Shown here in pieces: positions 9,462 to 17,945 of a stretch of DNA of 64,000 nucleotides (the stretch's first letter is position 1; every line of letters starts with the position of its first letter). This stretch comes from JANRKB01 sp033763695 (lineage in GTDB: Bacteria > Planctomycetota > Phycisphaerae > Phycisphaerales > UBA1924), in contig JANRKB010000003.1 of assembly GCA_033763695.1 (NCBI GenBank), positions 124,001 to 188,000 of the forward strand, given 5' to 3'. The translations under genes were made by a program, and so were the position numbers. The notes beneath the pieces were generated by a model. That model saw only the letters and a list, made by a program, of their open reading frames with translations, did not search any database and was not told where the DNA came from.

Positions 9462-10391
9462 ATGGCTTCTGCATCCTCCGCCTCGGCACATCTTCGCTCG
9501 CTGATGGACTCGCGCTGCGTCGGCATGCCCGGCGCATTCAACGCACTCTGCGCCAAGCTGATCGCCGACGCTGGATTTGAAGCCTGCTACGTCTCGGGCG
9601 CGGCGACCAGTGTCTGCGCCGGCGTTCCTGATGTCGGCCTCCTTACGGCCGAGCACTTCTGCCGTCTGATTCGCGAAATCGCCGACGCCAGCAGCCTGCC
9701 GCTCATCGCCGACGCCGACACCGGGTTCGGCGAGGCGGAGATGGTCCGGCGAACCGTTATCGACTACGCGCGCGCGGGGGCCGCCGGTCTGCACATCGAA
9801 GACCAGAAGTTCCCCAAGCGCTGCGGCCATCTCGACGGCAAGGAGCTCATCACGCTCGACCACGCATGCGAAAAGATCGAGTGGGCCGCCAAAGCCGCAC
9901 GCCAGATCGGCGACGGTTCGTTCATCATTTGTGCCCGCACAGACGCGCGAGGCGTGGAGGGTTTCGACGCCGCGGTGCGGCGTGCGAAGGCCTACGTCCA
10001 AGCTGGCGCGGACATGATCTTCCCCGAAGGCCTCGGCAGCGAAGCCGAGTTCGCGCAGTTCGCTGCCGCGATGGGACGCGGGCCGACGCCCGCCGCCGAC
10101 GCGCCGCGCACGGCATTCGGTAGCAAGGCACCCTACTTGCTTGCGAACATGACCGAGTTTGGCAAGACGCCCATCCTGCCGCTCTCGTCCTTTGCGGCCC
10201 ACGGCTATTCCTGCGTGATCTGGCCGGTGAGCCTGCTCCGCGTCGCGATGGGCTCGGTCGCGGCCGCACTCACGCAGCTCAAGACCGACGGCAGCGTCAA
10301 CGCCTTCCTCGACAAGATGCAGACCCGTGCCCAGCTCTATCAGACCGTCGGATACGCGCCGGGCACGCCGTGGGAAGCCCGCGTTCGCTGA
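9462..10391 (+). CDS. prpB: Isocitrate lyase/PEP mutase superfamily protein, 2-methylisocitrate lyase-like
   Basis: Predicted to cleave 2-methylisocitrate to pyruvate and succinate in propionate breakdown. It has YVSGAATSVCAGVPDVGL, ADADTGFGE (metal site) and the catalytic loop EDQKFPKRCGHLDGK with the KRCGH signature of PrpB and isocitrate lyases. The 309 aa length fits PrpB. A citrate/methylcitrate synthase follows 99 bases downstream, the order seen in methylcitrate-cycle operons, although no prpD is visible in the window. Related lyases (oxaloacetate or carboxyvinyl-phosphonate enzymes) are possible but less likely. Confidence 0.82.
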   Translation: MASASSASAHLRSLMDSRCVGMPGAFNALCAKLIADAGFEACYVSGAATSVCAGVPDVGLLTAEHFCRLIREIADASSLPLIADADTGFGEAEMVRRTVIDYARAGAAGLHIEDQKFPKRCGHLDGKELITLDHACEKIEWAAKAARQIGDGSFIICARTDARGVEGFDAAVRRAKAYVQAGADMIFPEGLGSEAEFAQFAAAMGRGPTPAADAPRTAFGSKAPYLLANMTEFGKTPILPLSSFAAHGYSCVIWPVSLLRVAMGSVAAALTQLKTDGSVNAFLDKMQTRAQLYQTVGYAPGTPWEARVR

Positions 10392-10490
10392 CTCACCCGT
10401 CTCGCTTGATTCCGCGTCGATTGCATGGCGTACGCCGCCGCGCGATCTATGCTTGAACCAGTCCTCATCACCATTTCAGGAGCACGCTCC

Positions 10491-11657
10491 ATGTCCGAGT
10501 CCGCTGCTGCCAACTTCGCCAAGGGCCTTGAAGGCATCGTCGCCGGTGAAACCACCATCTGCTCGATCGAACAGGGCGGCCTGTGGTATCGCGGCTATGA
10601 GATTCACGATCTCGCCGCCCACGCGACGTTTGAGGAAGTCGCCCACGTCCTGCTCGTCGGACACAAGGCCAGTGCGGGCGAACTCGCGGCGTTCAAGGCC
10701 GAACTGATCGCCGAACGCCCGCTGCATCCCGCGGTGACGTCCTTCATCGAGAGCGTCGGCGGCTATCTGGCCGCGGGCCGCGCCGTGCCGATGGATGTCG
10801 TTCGCACGGCTGTGAGCATCCTGGGTCACACCGACCCGGACGCCCAGGACAACTCCGCCGCGGCCAACCTTCGAAAGTCCAAGCGTCTGCTGGCGAAGAT
10901 CCCGACGATCATCGGACACATGCAGAACGTGATCGATGGTCGCGCGATCATCGGACGCGAACTGGGCGGCGATCCGGCGCTCTCGCACGCGGCCAACCTG
11001 CTCTACATGATGTCAGGCGAGAAGCCCACCAACGAAGCGGCCCACATCATGGATGTGTCGCTGATCCTCTACGCCGAGCATGACTTCAACGCGTCGACGT
11101 TCGCCAGCCGCGTGATCGCGGGCACCCTGAGCGATCTGCACGGCGCGGTCACCGGCGGCATCGCGGCGCTGAAGGGCCCGCTCCACGGCGGCGCGAACGA
11201 GGCGGCGATGGAAATGCTCCGCGAGATCCGCGCGTACGTCGAAGCGGGCAAGGGCAGCATCAACGACTTCATGCAGCATGCCTTCGCGACCAAGCGCAAG
11301 CTCATGGGCTTTGGCCATCGCGTCTACAAGAACGGCGACCCCCGTGCGCCGATCCTCAACAAGCTCGGCCGCGCCATGGCGAAGAATCGCGGGCCGTCGT
11401 ACCTCCGCTGGTTTGAGATCGGCGACGAGGTCGAGGCGATCATGCTCCGCGACAAGAAGATTCACCCCAACGTCGACTTCCCCTGCGGCATGACGTACTA
11501 CACCATGGGCATCCCCGTCCCCCAGTACACCCCCATTTTCGTGGCCGCCCGCGTCGTCGGCTGGGCCGCCCATGTCATGGAACAGCACGCCAATAACCGA
11601 ATCATCCGTCCGCTTTCGATGTATACTGGTGCGGCACCCCGGAAGTGGAACGGTTGA
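10491..11657 (+). CDS. prpC: Citrate synthase / 2-methylcitrate synthase
   Basis: Condenses acetyl-CoA or propionyl-CoA with oxaloacetate. Conserved blocks are GLWYRGYEIHDLA, the substrate loops LHGGANEAAMEM (histidine) and MGFGHRVYKNGDPRA, and the C-terminal RPLSMYTG. The chosen ATG (MSESAAANFAKG) has AGGAG eight bases upstream; a longer reading from 10425 lacks support. With that start it is 388 aa, the short methylcitrate-synthase-like length. The prpB-like neighbour favours methylcitrate synthase, but it may be the cell's only citrate synthase. Confidence 0.85.
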   Translation: MSESAAANFAKGLEGIVAGETTICSIEQGGLWYRGYEIHDLAAHATFEEVAHVLLVGHKASAGELAAFKAELIAERPLHPAVTSFIESVGGYLAAGRAVPMDVVRTAVSILGHTDPDAQDNSAAANLRKSKRLLAKIPTIIGHMQNVIDGRAIIGRELGGDPALSHAANLLYMMSGEKPTNEAAHIMDVSLILYAEHDFNASTFASRVIAGTLSDLHGAVTGGIAALKGPLHGGANEAAMEMLREIRAYVEAGKGSINDFMQHAFATKRKLMGFGHRVYKNGDPRAPILNKLGRAMAKNRGPSYLRWFEIGDEVEAIMLRDKKIHPNVDFPCGMTYYTMGIPVPQYTPIFVAARVVGWAAHVMEQHANNRIIRPLSMYTGAAPRKWNG

Positions 11658-12007
11658 AAGGCACGCCCCCGTTGAACTGGCTCCAGCGCATCCGACTCCG
11701 CGTTTTCGCCGTCATGCTCGGCCTGGCTTTGGCCGCGCTCGCGACGGTATCGCTGACGACGATCCCCGCGTGGCCAGTCGTTGGCGTGGCGTTTGCCGTT
11801 GCCGTTGCCGTGATCAACACCGCGGGTCAACGCTTCAGTGTCGACCAGCAAGTCTGCCTGACGTGCGGCGTGGATGTCTCCAAGCAGCCCAGCGGGCCGC
11901 ACGGCGTGATCTGCCCCAGTTGCGGCGGACTCAGCCAGACGCTGCCGCCTGAGGAACTCGCGGACGCCACGCTCGAACAACCCGACGACGCGACCCGGGT
12001 TTCCTGA
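11645..12007 (+). CDS. Small membrane protein with a zinc-ribbon tail, 120 aa
   Basis: Starts at a GTG inside the last codons of the citrate synthase gene, so translation is probably coupled. Two adjacent hydrophobic stretches (about residues 17-37 and 42-61) form a hairpin in the membrane. They are followed by CLTCGVDV and VICPSCGG, a pair of CxxC knuckles typical of a zinc ribbon. The acidic tail is short. The protein is not recognised. The architecture suggests a membrane-bound zinc-binding adaptor. The overlap and the good open frame make it a credible gene. Confidence 0.6.
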   Translation: MERLKGTPPLNWLQRIRLRVFAVMLGLALAALATVSLTTIPAWPVVGVAFAVAVAVINTAGQRFSVDQQVCLTCGVDVSKQPSGPHGVICPSCGGLSQTLPPEELADATLEQPDDATRVS

Positions 12008-12059
12008 CACACCATTCTGACATGCGGCGGAGCACCCCAAGTCTCCTACACTTGCCGCC

Positions 12060-12701
12060 ATGGCAAAGAACGCCCATTCGTCCAACGCCCGCTCCGGCAA
12101 CGCCGGCCTGCCCCAGGTCGCCGTCGTCGTCAGCCGCTACAACACCCAGATCACGTCCGTGCTCCTCGAAGGGGCGGTCCGGGCATACATCGAACGCGGC
12201 GGCGATCCGGCCCACGTCCACGTCTTTGATGCCCCGGGCGCGTTCGAACTGCCCGCCCTCGCTCTCGCCTGTGCCGAGAGCCATCGCTACGCGGGTGTCG
12301 TCGCGCTGGGCTGCCTCATCCGCGGCGAAACCCGCCACGACCGCTACATCGCCGAAGCCGTCAGCCACGGCCTCGTCAGCGTCACCGTCGCCACCGGCGT
12401 GCCCGTCACCTTCGGGGTCCTCACTGTCGACCGTCCCTCGCAGGCCAAAGCTCGTGCTGGCGGAAAAAAGGGCAATAAGGGGGCGGACGCCATGCACGCC
12501 GCTCTCGACACGATCGCCGTCACCGAGCGGATCATGCTTGGCAACGGAACCAGCGGCGCGAGTATCACCCGCGCTCTGCCCGACAAGACCGCCCGCAAGA
12601 CAAACGACGGGAAGGACAAGTCCACCAAAGGCAAGCCCGAAAAGGACAACGGGCCTGCGACCCCCGCCAAGGGCGAAACGAAGAAAGGCGGGGCTCGCTG
12701 A
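12060..12701 (+). CDS. ribH: 6,7-dimethyl-8-ribityllumazine synthase with lysine-rich tail
   Basis: Penultimate enzyme of riboflavin synthesis; it usually assembles into icosahedral 60-mers or pentamers. The core shows VVVSRYNTQITSVLLEGA, DAPGAFELPALAL, ALGCLIRGETRHDRYI and VPVTFGVLTVD, all lumazine synthase blocks, with the catalytic His in the RHD stretch. The family is normally about 155 aa. This one has 213, because about 45 Lys/Pro/Gly-rich residues (DKTARKTNDGKDKST and on) follow the last helix. It sits directly upstream of nusB with a one-base overlap, the common ribH-nusB pair. Confidence 0.93.
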   Translation: MAKNAHSSNARSGNAGLPQVAVVVSRYNTQITSVLLEGAVRAYIERGGDPAHVHVFDAPGAFELPALALACAESHRYAGVVALGCLIRGETRHDRYIAEAVSHGLVSVTVATGVPVTFGVLTVDRPSQAKARAGGKKGNKGADAMHAALDTIAVTERIMLGNGTSGASITRALPDKTARKTNDGKDKSTKGKPEKDNGPATPAKGETKKGGAR

Positions 12702-13180
12702 TGGCCGCCGCCCCTCGCGAGATCCGTCGCCTCGCCTTTCAGGTTCTCTATCAGCTCGACGCACGCGGCGAGAATGACCTCGGCGACCCACGCACCGCGC
12801 TCGCCATCGACGACGAAGTCTCTGAGAAAGACCTGTCCAAGGCCGAGACGCTCGCCAACGCCGCGTTCGCGGATCGCAAGCGCGCCGACGACGTCATGCG
12901 TTCGCTTGCACCGACCTGGCCCGCCCATCGACAGGCCGCCGTTGATCGCGCCATCCTTCGCCTCGCCCACTATGAGATGACAACCGGCGGCGTGCCTCCC
13001 AAGGTCGTCATCAACGAGGCCGTCGAACTCGCCAAGGCATTCTCCACGGAGAGGTCGCCGACGTTCATCAACGGCCTGCTCGACAAGGTGATGAAGAAGC
13101 TCGAAGCCAAGGCATCCAAGACTGCTTCCGCGGCCGCCGCCGATCAAGGCACCGATGCGAGCGACGCCGCCGCGCAGTGA
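12701..13180 (+). CDS. nusB: Transcription antitermination factor NusB
   Basis: All-helical RNA-binding protein that joins NusE on boxA RNA for rRNA antitermination. The N-terminal REIRRLAFQVLYQLD and C-terminal VDRAILRLAHYEMT, VINEAVELAKAFSTERSPTFINGLLDKV are the family signatures. The length of 159 aa includes a short Ala-rich tail. The ATG overlaps the ribH stop by one base, and ftsY follows 39 bases later. Confidence 0.93.
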   Translation: MAAAPREIRRLAFQVLYQLDARGENDLGDPRTALAIDDEVSEKDLSKAETLANAAFADRKRADDVMRSLAPTWPAHRQAAVDRAILRLAHYEMTTGGVPPKVVINEAVELAKAFSTERSPTFINGLLDKVMKKLEAKASKTASAAAADQGTDASDAAAQ

Positions 13181-13219
13181 CGCGGCTCCTGCGACTCCGA
13201 ACCACGTTCACTTCCATCC

Positions 13220-14185
13220 ATGGCGTTCTTCAAGTCCATCCTCGGCAAGATCACCAGTGGCCTTGCCTCAGGCCTCGCCAAGACCCGCGACACATTCGTC
13301 GCCGGGTTGCGTTCGCTCCTGCTTGGCAAGAAGCTCGACGACGCCCTGATCGCCCAGATCGAACAGCGTCTGCTGCAAGGTGATGTCGGCGTCAAGACGA
13401 CCACCCGCCTCATCGAGTCGATCCGCGCCGACTTCAAGGCCGGCAAGATCTCCTCCGGCGACGAAGTGCTCGACTATCTCAAGGCCGAACTCCGCCGCAT
13501 GTGGCCCGAGGCCGATCGCTCCCTCCGCCTTGCGCCAAGCGGCCCCACCGTCATCCTGATGACCGGCGTCAACGGCGTCGGCAAGACCACCAGCATTGCC
13601 AAGCTCTGCTCGCTCCTGCGTAGCCAGAACAAGTCCGTCCTGCTCGGCGCGTGCGACACCTTCCGCGCCGGTGCCGTCCGCCAGCTGGAAATCTGGGGCG
13701 AGCGTCTCGACGTTCCGGTCATCCGCGGCCAGCAAGGTGGCGATCCCGCCGCCGTCGCCTTTGACGCCTGTGCTGCGGCCAAGGCCCGAAACGTCGACGT
13801 GTTGATCCTCGACACCGCGGGCCGCCTGCACACGCAGGATCCGCTCATGCGCCAGCTCACGAAGATCCGCTCGGTCGTCGCCAAGCAGATCGCGGGCGCC
13901 CCGCACGAGGTCCTGCTCGTCCTCGACGCGACGAGCGGCCAGAACGCCCTCCGCCAGGCCGAAGAGTTTGATCGCGCCGTCGCGGGCGATGCGGGCAACG
14001 GCGTCACCGGCGTTTTCCTCACCAAACTCGACGGCACGGCCAAGGGCGGGATCGTCATCGCCATCAAGGACGTCACCAACATCCCCGTCAAGTTCATCGG
14101 CGTGGGTGAAACGCCCGAAGACATTGAGGCCTTCGATCCCGCCTCGTTCGTGGACACGCTCTTTCGCGCCGACGAAGCCGCGTAA
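13220..14185 (+). CDS. ftsY: Signal recognition particle receptor FtsY
   Basis: SRP GTPase that docks ribosome-nascent-chain complexes at the membrane. The helical N domain (about 1-95) lacks the long acidic A domain. The G domain carries GVNGVGKTTSIAKLC (P-loop), DTFRAGAVRQLE, ILDTAGRLHTQDPLM, TKLDGTAKGG and GVGETPEDIEAFDP. The 321 aa length suits the short FtsY form. It continues the ribH-nusB cluster and is followed 39 bases later by dut. Confidence 0.95.
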   Translation: MAFFKSILGKITSGLASGLAKTRDTFVAGLRSLLLGKKLDDALIAQIEQRLLQGDVGVKTTTRLIESIRADFKAGKISSGDEVLDYLKAELRRMWPEADRSLRLAPSGPTVILMTGVNGVGKTTSIAKLCSLLRSQNKSVLLGACDTFRAGAVRQLEIWGERLDVPVIRGQQGGDPAAVAFDACAAAKARNVDVLILDTAGRLHTQDPLMRQLTKIRSVVAKQIAGAPHEVLLVLDATSGQNALRQAEEFDRAVAGDAGNGVTGVFLTKLDGTAKGGIVIAIKDVTNIPVKFIGVGETPEDIEAFDPASFVDTLFRADEAA

Positions 14186-14224
14186 TCAACCCCGACCCCG
14201 CACGCTTTCTGCTACCGTTGCGTC

Positions 14225-14674
14225 ATGGTTGAACTGCGTTTCAAGCGTCTTTCGTCGCGTGCCCAGATCCCCGCGTATCAGTCCGCTGGCGCTGCCGGGC
14301 TTGACCTTGCCGCGTGTCTGCCCGAAGACAATGCCACACTGACGATCGCCCCGGGGCAGATCGTCCTCGTGCCGCTCGGCTTTGCAGTCGCCATCCCCGC
14401 GGGCTACGAGGGCCAGGTCCGCCCACGCTCGGGCCTCGCCACCAAGCACGGCATCGGCATCCCCAACGCTCCGGGCACCGTCGACAGCGACTATCGCGGC
14501 GAGATGAAGGTCGCACTCATCAACCTCTCCCGCGAACCGTTCGTGGTCACCCACGCGATGCGCATCGCCCAACTCGTCATCGCTCCCGTCGCCCACGCCA
14601 CCATCCGCGAGGTTACAAACCTCGACGAAACCGCCCGTGGCGGCGGCGGGTTTGGCTCCACCGGCGTCGTCTGA
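14225..14674 (+). CDS. dut: Deoxyuridine triphosphatase
   Basis: Hydrolyses dUTP to dUMP and pyrophosphate, keeping uracil out of DNA and feeding thymidylate synthesis. All five trimeric dUTPase motifs are visible in 149 aa: GAAGLDLAA, RPRSGLATKHGI, NAPGTVDSDYRGE, RIAQLVIAPV and the C-terminal ARGGGGFGSTG. It is the last gene of the ribH-nusB-ftsY-dut run; the next gene starts 34 bases after its stop. Confidence 0.96.
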   Translation: MVELRFKRLSSRAQIPAYQSAGAAGLDLAACLPEDNATLTIAPGQIVLVPLGFAVAIPAGYEGQVRPRSGLATKHGIGIPNAPGTVDSDYRGEMKVALINLSREPFVVTHAMRIAQLVIAPVAHATIREVTNLDETARGGGGFGSTGVV

Positions 14675-14708
14675 CGCGCTCTGTCGCGTTGCCCCGCCCG
14701 ATCGGCCG

Positions 14709-15914
14709 ATGAAGTTGGGCATGTCATTCCCTGTCTTCATCGCGCAGAACTATCAATCGCAGTACAGCCTTCTGGGTGCGATGGCGACGCAGCTCGCCGA
14801 GGCGTTCACCCGCGCCGGCTGCCCCGTGCGTCCAATCGAGGAGGTACGGAGCGGACAGGGAATCGCCATGTTCCTGAACTTCCCCAGCGATGTCGGGGCT
14901 CTGGGCCCCGCCGCCGACCCCAAGAGCGGCCTCGCGCTTGTCCAGCTTCTCGTCGATCACCCACTCGCCATTCAGACGGCGAGCATGGATGCTCTCGCCC
15001 GTCTGCCCCACTACCGCCTGGTTCTGCCGTGCGTCGATTCGCTGCACTTGCTTCGCCTGCGCTGGCCGGGGCTGCGCCACGCACATCTGCTGCACGCTGT
15101 TCCGCCGCAGGCACTCGCCGACCCGCAACGCATCGAAAGTTCACATGTGATGACCGCAGAACATGGCGGGCGTGACATCGATGTCTGCGTCGCAGGCACC
15201 ATCCATGCGTCTGCCGAGCTCGACGCGCTCTGGCGCGGCCTGCCCAACAATCTCCGTCCCGGCTTGCAGGACATGGTCGATCTGCTGCTGGCGTCGCCGC
15301 ACACGACATTCGAGCAGGCGGCGGACGTGGTGATGGGCCCGCGCGGCATGTTCACCGGCGACTGGCCGCTCCTGAGCACGCTCTGGCGCATCGTCACGAT
15401 GACCGTGAACACGCGCCGTCGCGTGGCCATCGCCAAGTCGCTCCAAGGACTGCGCGTCAGCGTCTTTGGCCCTCCCGCATGGCGCGAGGTCTGCACTGGA
15501 ACGATTCAGTACGCGGGCGACGTCGAATACGCGCGCGTTTCCGAGCCGCTGTGCCGCAGCCGCGTCTCGATCGCGTGGGGTCCGACCCAGTTCGCGCACA
15601 GTTTCAGCGAGCGTGTTCTGCTCTCACTCGCCGCCGGATGCGCGACCGTGGCGGATGATCGCCTCCTCCAACGCACCCACTTCCGGGTCGCCCAGCCGGG
15701 CGGGGCGACAGACGGGGCTCAGGTCGCAGTCTTCCCGGCCCAAGATCCTTCGCAATGCCGCGCGTGGGTTGACCACTTGCTTACGCGTCGCGAACTCTGC
15801 GGCCGGTGGGGTGCGGCAGGTCGCGAGCTCATCGCATCGCGCCACCTCTGGGATCACCGCCTGCAAGGACTTGCGTCGGTGGCTGCTGATGCGTCCTCCC
15901 AGCATTCTGCCTGA
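14709..15914 (+). CDS. CgeB-like glycosyltransferase-type protein
   Basis: 401 aa from the ATG reading MKLGMSFPVFIA; a longer frame would begin inside dut and is not preferred. The C-terminal third has HSFSERVLLSLAAGCATVADD, the block found in CgeB-type glycosyltransferase folds (spore maturation-like), followed by HLWDHRLQGL near the end. The N-terminal half shows alternating strands and helices of a Rossmann-like domain but no clear nucleotide motif. The sugar donor and acceptor are unknown. About 520 bases without a gene follow. Confidence 0.6.
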   Translation: MKLGMSFPVFIAQNYQSQYSLLGAMATQLAEAFTRAGCPVRPIEEVRSGQGIAMFLNFPSDVGALGPAADPKSGLALVQLLVDHPLAIQTASMDALARLPHYRLVLPCVDSLHLLRLRWPGLRHAHLLHAVPPQALADPQRIESSHVMTAEHGGRDIDVCVAGTIHASAELDALWRGLPNNLRPGLQDMVDLLLASPHTTFEQAADVVMGPRGMFTGDWPLLSTLWRIVTMTVNTRRRVAIAKSLQGLRVSVFGPPAWREVCTGTIQYAGDVEYARVSEPLCRSRVSIAWGPTQFAHSFSERVLLSLAAGCATVADDRLLQRTHFRVAQPGGATDGAQVAVFPAQDPSQCRAWVDHLLTRRELCGRWGAAGRELIASRHLWDHRLQGLASVAADASSQHSA

Positions 15915-16437
15915 TTCGCCAGAATCCTGCATGGAATGCGCCTGATTCGGATTCAATACGGATCCTGCGCCTTCATGCACTCATTTGATTGCATTCTGAT
16001 CGGTCTATATGCCGCATGGATGCAATTTTATGCATAAATAGATTACAGAATGCCGTTGACCGGATTTGCCTTTCGGGTACACTTCGAGGGTCGCGATCGG
16101 GCCCGGGTCCGCGCACTTGATGCGCAGTCCGCCCATCCCGGCGCGATGTGGGAATATCGATCTGAGCAGACGAACGCGTGTCGCAAGATGCCTGATCTGG
16201 TAGCGGGATATCTCTCCCCTCCGATTCGACTCTTGCCAACCTGCTCCGATTGGCATCAACCCCCGATTGGCTGGCCCGCGAGCAGCGGACCCGCTGAGTT
16301 CATCCCGCCGGAGGTGTACGAAGACGCGGCTGCGTCTGTGTGGGGTCGGTGAGTGCCGACCGGGGTCTTGGATGACTCCTGAATGGGTTCTCCCGCGTGG
16401 GGTGCGGTGTGACGGCAGATTCTCAAAGGAGATGGCG
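15915..16437 (+). promoter_or_regulatory. Gene-free leader region with a sigma70-like promoter
   Basis: No convincing gene lies here. The first part is unusually AT-rich for this genome (around 15990-16050) and contains ATGCA/TGCAT inverted repeats. At 16056 TTGACC is followed after 16 bases by TACACT (16078-16083), a fair -35/-10 pair. Transcription from it would give a leader of roughly 350 bases before the dockerin-type gene at 16438. That is long enough to hold regulation, but I see no recognisable riboswitch. Confidence 0.4.
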
Positions 16438-17379
16438 ATGAAGAAGATGAATATGGCGGCGGCGATGGCTCTCACCCTCACCGCTGGCGTTGCGTTCGGC
16501 CAGGGCACGATCGTCAATGGCGACGCCCGTTGGCAGTACGCCTCGGTCGGCACTTCGGCCGCCACCCTCGGCAACAACAACTTCCAGAGCGACGGCACCT
16601 CGTCACTCGACCACATGTTCCAGCAGTGGTTCTGGTATCGCGCCAGCAGCAGCATGCGCGAAGTCGCCCTCGGTGACCCCGACTTCCCCTTCTCGCTCGG
16701 CCAGTCCTACGTCGGCAACACCGCCCACATCAAGAGCAGCCAGATCAACGTCTCGGCCGTCCCGGGCGCGAAGTTCTCCTACGACCTCAAGGCCGTCGTC
16801 ACCGATGGCGCGAGCGTCGGCTCGGCGATCGTCCAGCTCGACCTGACGATCAAGAACCTCAGCACGTTCGCCGTCCCCTACACCTTCTTCATGTACGCCG
16901 ATCCGTCCGTCGGCGGCACCAGCACCGGCGACAGCGTCGCGATCCTCAGCGGCTCGTCCGAGGCCTATCAGGTCACCGACGGCAGCAACTACGTCGAAGT
17001 CCGCGCCGTCGGCGCCGACCGCTTCCAACTCGGCACTCAGGTCGACATCCGCGGCCTGCTCAACGACAACGCCACCAACACGCTGACCAACCTCGGCAGC
17101 CCCACCAACAACAACGACGTCGCGGGCGTCCTCTCCTGGTCGGCCACCATGGCCCCCAACGAGACCAAGACCTTCACGTCCTACGTCTCGATCAACATGG
17201 CGACGCCGGTTCCGTGCCTGGCTGACTTCAACGGCGACGGCTTCCTCGACTTCACCGACTTCGACGCCTTCGTCGCCGCCTTCGAGGCTGGCAATGCAAG
17301 CGCGGACTTCAACGCGGACGGCTTCCTCGACTTCACCGACTTCGACGCCTTCGTCGCCGCCTTCGAGGCTGGCTGCTAA
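16438..17379 (+). CDS. Secreted protein with two C-terminal dockerin-like repeats, 313 aa
   Basis: The ATG at 16438 lies six bases after AAAGGAG. An ATG six bases earlier is too close to it. A signal peptide (MKKMNMAAAMALTLTAGVA, cut near FGQ) is followed by a beta-rich body with many Asn/Thr residues and motifs such as YVEVRAVGADRFQLG. The end holds two nearly identical units, DFNGDGFLDFTDFDAFVAAF, spaced 27 residues apart, and closes with a cysteine. Such Asp-rich EF-hand tails are typical of Phycisphaerae surface proteins. The role is unknown, probably cell-surface or matrix. Confidence 0.75.
   Translation: MKKMNMAAAMALTLTAGVAFGQGTIVNGDARWQYASVGTSAATLGNNNFQSDGTSSLDHMFQQWFWYRASSSMREVALGDPDFPFSLGQSYVGNTAHIKSSQINVSAVPGAKFSYDLKAVVTDGASVGSAIVQLDLTIKNLSTFAVPYTFFMYADPSVGGTSTGDSVAILSGSSEAYQVTDGSNYVEVRAVGADRFQLGTQVDIRGLLNDNATNTLTNLGSPTNNNDVAGVLSWSATMAPNETKTFTSYVSINMATPVPCLADFNGDGFLDFTDFDAFVAAFEAGNASADFNADGFLDFTDFDAFVAAFEAGC
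17224..17373 (+). repeat. Two near-identical 69-bp direct repeats encoding dockerin-like units
   Basis: 17224-17292 and 17305-17373 differ at only a few bases around the fourth and fifth codons (GGC GAC against GCG GAC). Each encodes one DxNxDGxxDxxDxDxF calcium-loop unit. The near-identity at synonymous sites points to recent duplication or conversion. Confidence 0.9.
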
Positions 17380-17451
17380 GCAGTCCTGAGTCGCTCTCCC
17401 TCCTCGCCGCGGGCGGCACACCCGCAGCAACTTCAGGTGCGTACTCCTTGA

Positions 17452-17490
17452 GAAAGCCCCCGAGCACATGCTCGGGGGCTTTCACTTTCT
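17452..17490 (+). terminator. Intrinsic terminator
   Basis: A perfect 13-bp stem (17452-17464 with 17471-17483) around the six-base loop CACATG, GC-rich at its top and followed by TTTCACTTTCT. It lies 73 bases after the dockerin-type gene and can also serve the minus-strand gene that ends at 17561. Confidence 0.85.
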
Positions 17491-17560
17491 CGCGGCTTCC
17501 AAAGCTGCGATCAACCGAACCAGACAACCGATGAGCCTGCCGAGGCATTCGGCGTGCGTG

Positions 17561-17797
17561 TTACACCAACGCGCTGAGCGCGGCTCCAAAGTTCACGTGA
17601 AAGACCTGGCCGTCGATGACGAGCGCCGGGACCGACTTCACGCCGGCGCGCTCAGCCTCGGCGATTCGTGACTTCGCTTCGCCCAAATGCACCACCTCAA
17701 CGCTGTAGCGTGTCGGATCAAGTGCGGCGGCGAGCTGACGCTCCGCACTGACGCACACAGGACACCCGGCGTGATAGAACGTGGCACTGGTCTTCAT
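17561..17797 (-). CDS. Small thioredoxin/glutaredoxin-like protein with CPVC motif
   Basis: 78 aa starting MKTSATFYHAGCPVCVS, with GGAG seven bases upstream of the ATG. The N-terminal redox motif CPVC, a cis-proline region (VKSVPALVIDG) and the short length are those of a minimal thioredoxin-fold protein. It probably reduces or oxidises a partner thiol in the cytosol. It is divergent from an HxlR-type regulator with a shared 148-base spacer, so the regulator likely controls it. A longer upstream reading in the same frame runs into the regulator and is rejected. Confidence 0.82.
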   Translation of the reverse strand: MKTSATFYHAGCPVCVSAERQLAAALDPTRYSVEVVHLGEAKSRIAEAERAGVKSVPALVIDGQVFHVNFGAALSALV

Positions 17798-17895
17798 GAA
17801 TATGCTCCGATCTCGATCCGCGTCCGGTGGCACCATGCCATCAGCACGCGAGATTCGAGCCGAACGTACTCGCCGAAATCTGCATCGAAAAGAGG

Positions 17896-17928
17896 GCACC
17901 GTTCGGTTGGGTGGGCACCAAACGGTGC
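17896..17928. promoter_or_regulatory. Candidate operator: 12-bp dyad
   Basis: GCACCGTTCGGT (17896-17907) and ACCAAACGGTGC (17917-17928) are inverted copies matching at 11 of 12 positions with a nine-base spacer. The dyad ends 17 bases before the HxlR-type start codon and lies between it and the divergent redox gene. That is where a dimeric winged-helix regulator would bind. Confidence 0.55.
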
Positions 17929-17945
17929 GGATTGGACGAAACCCG

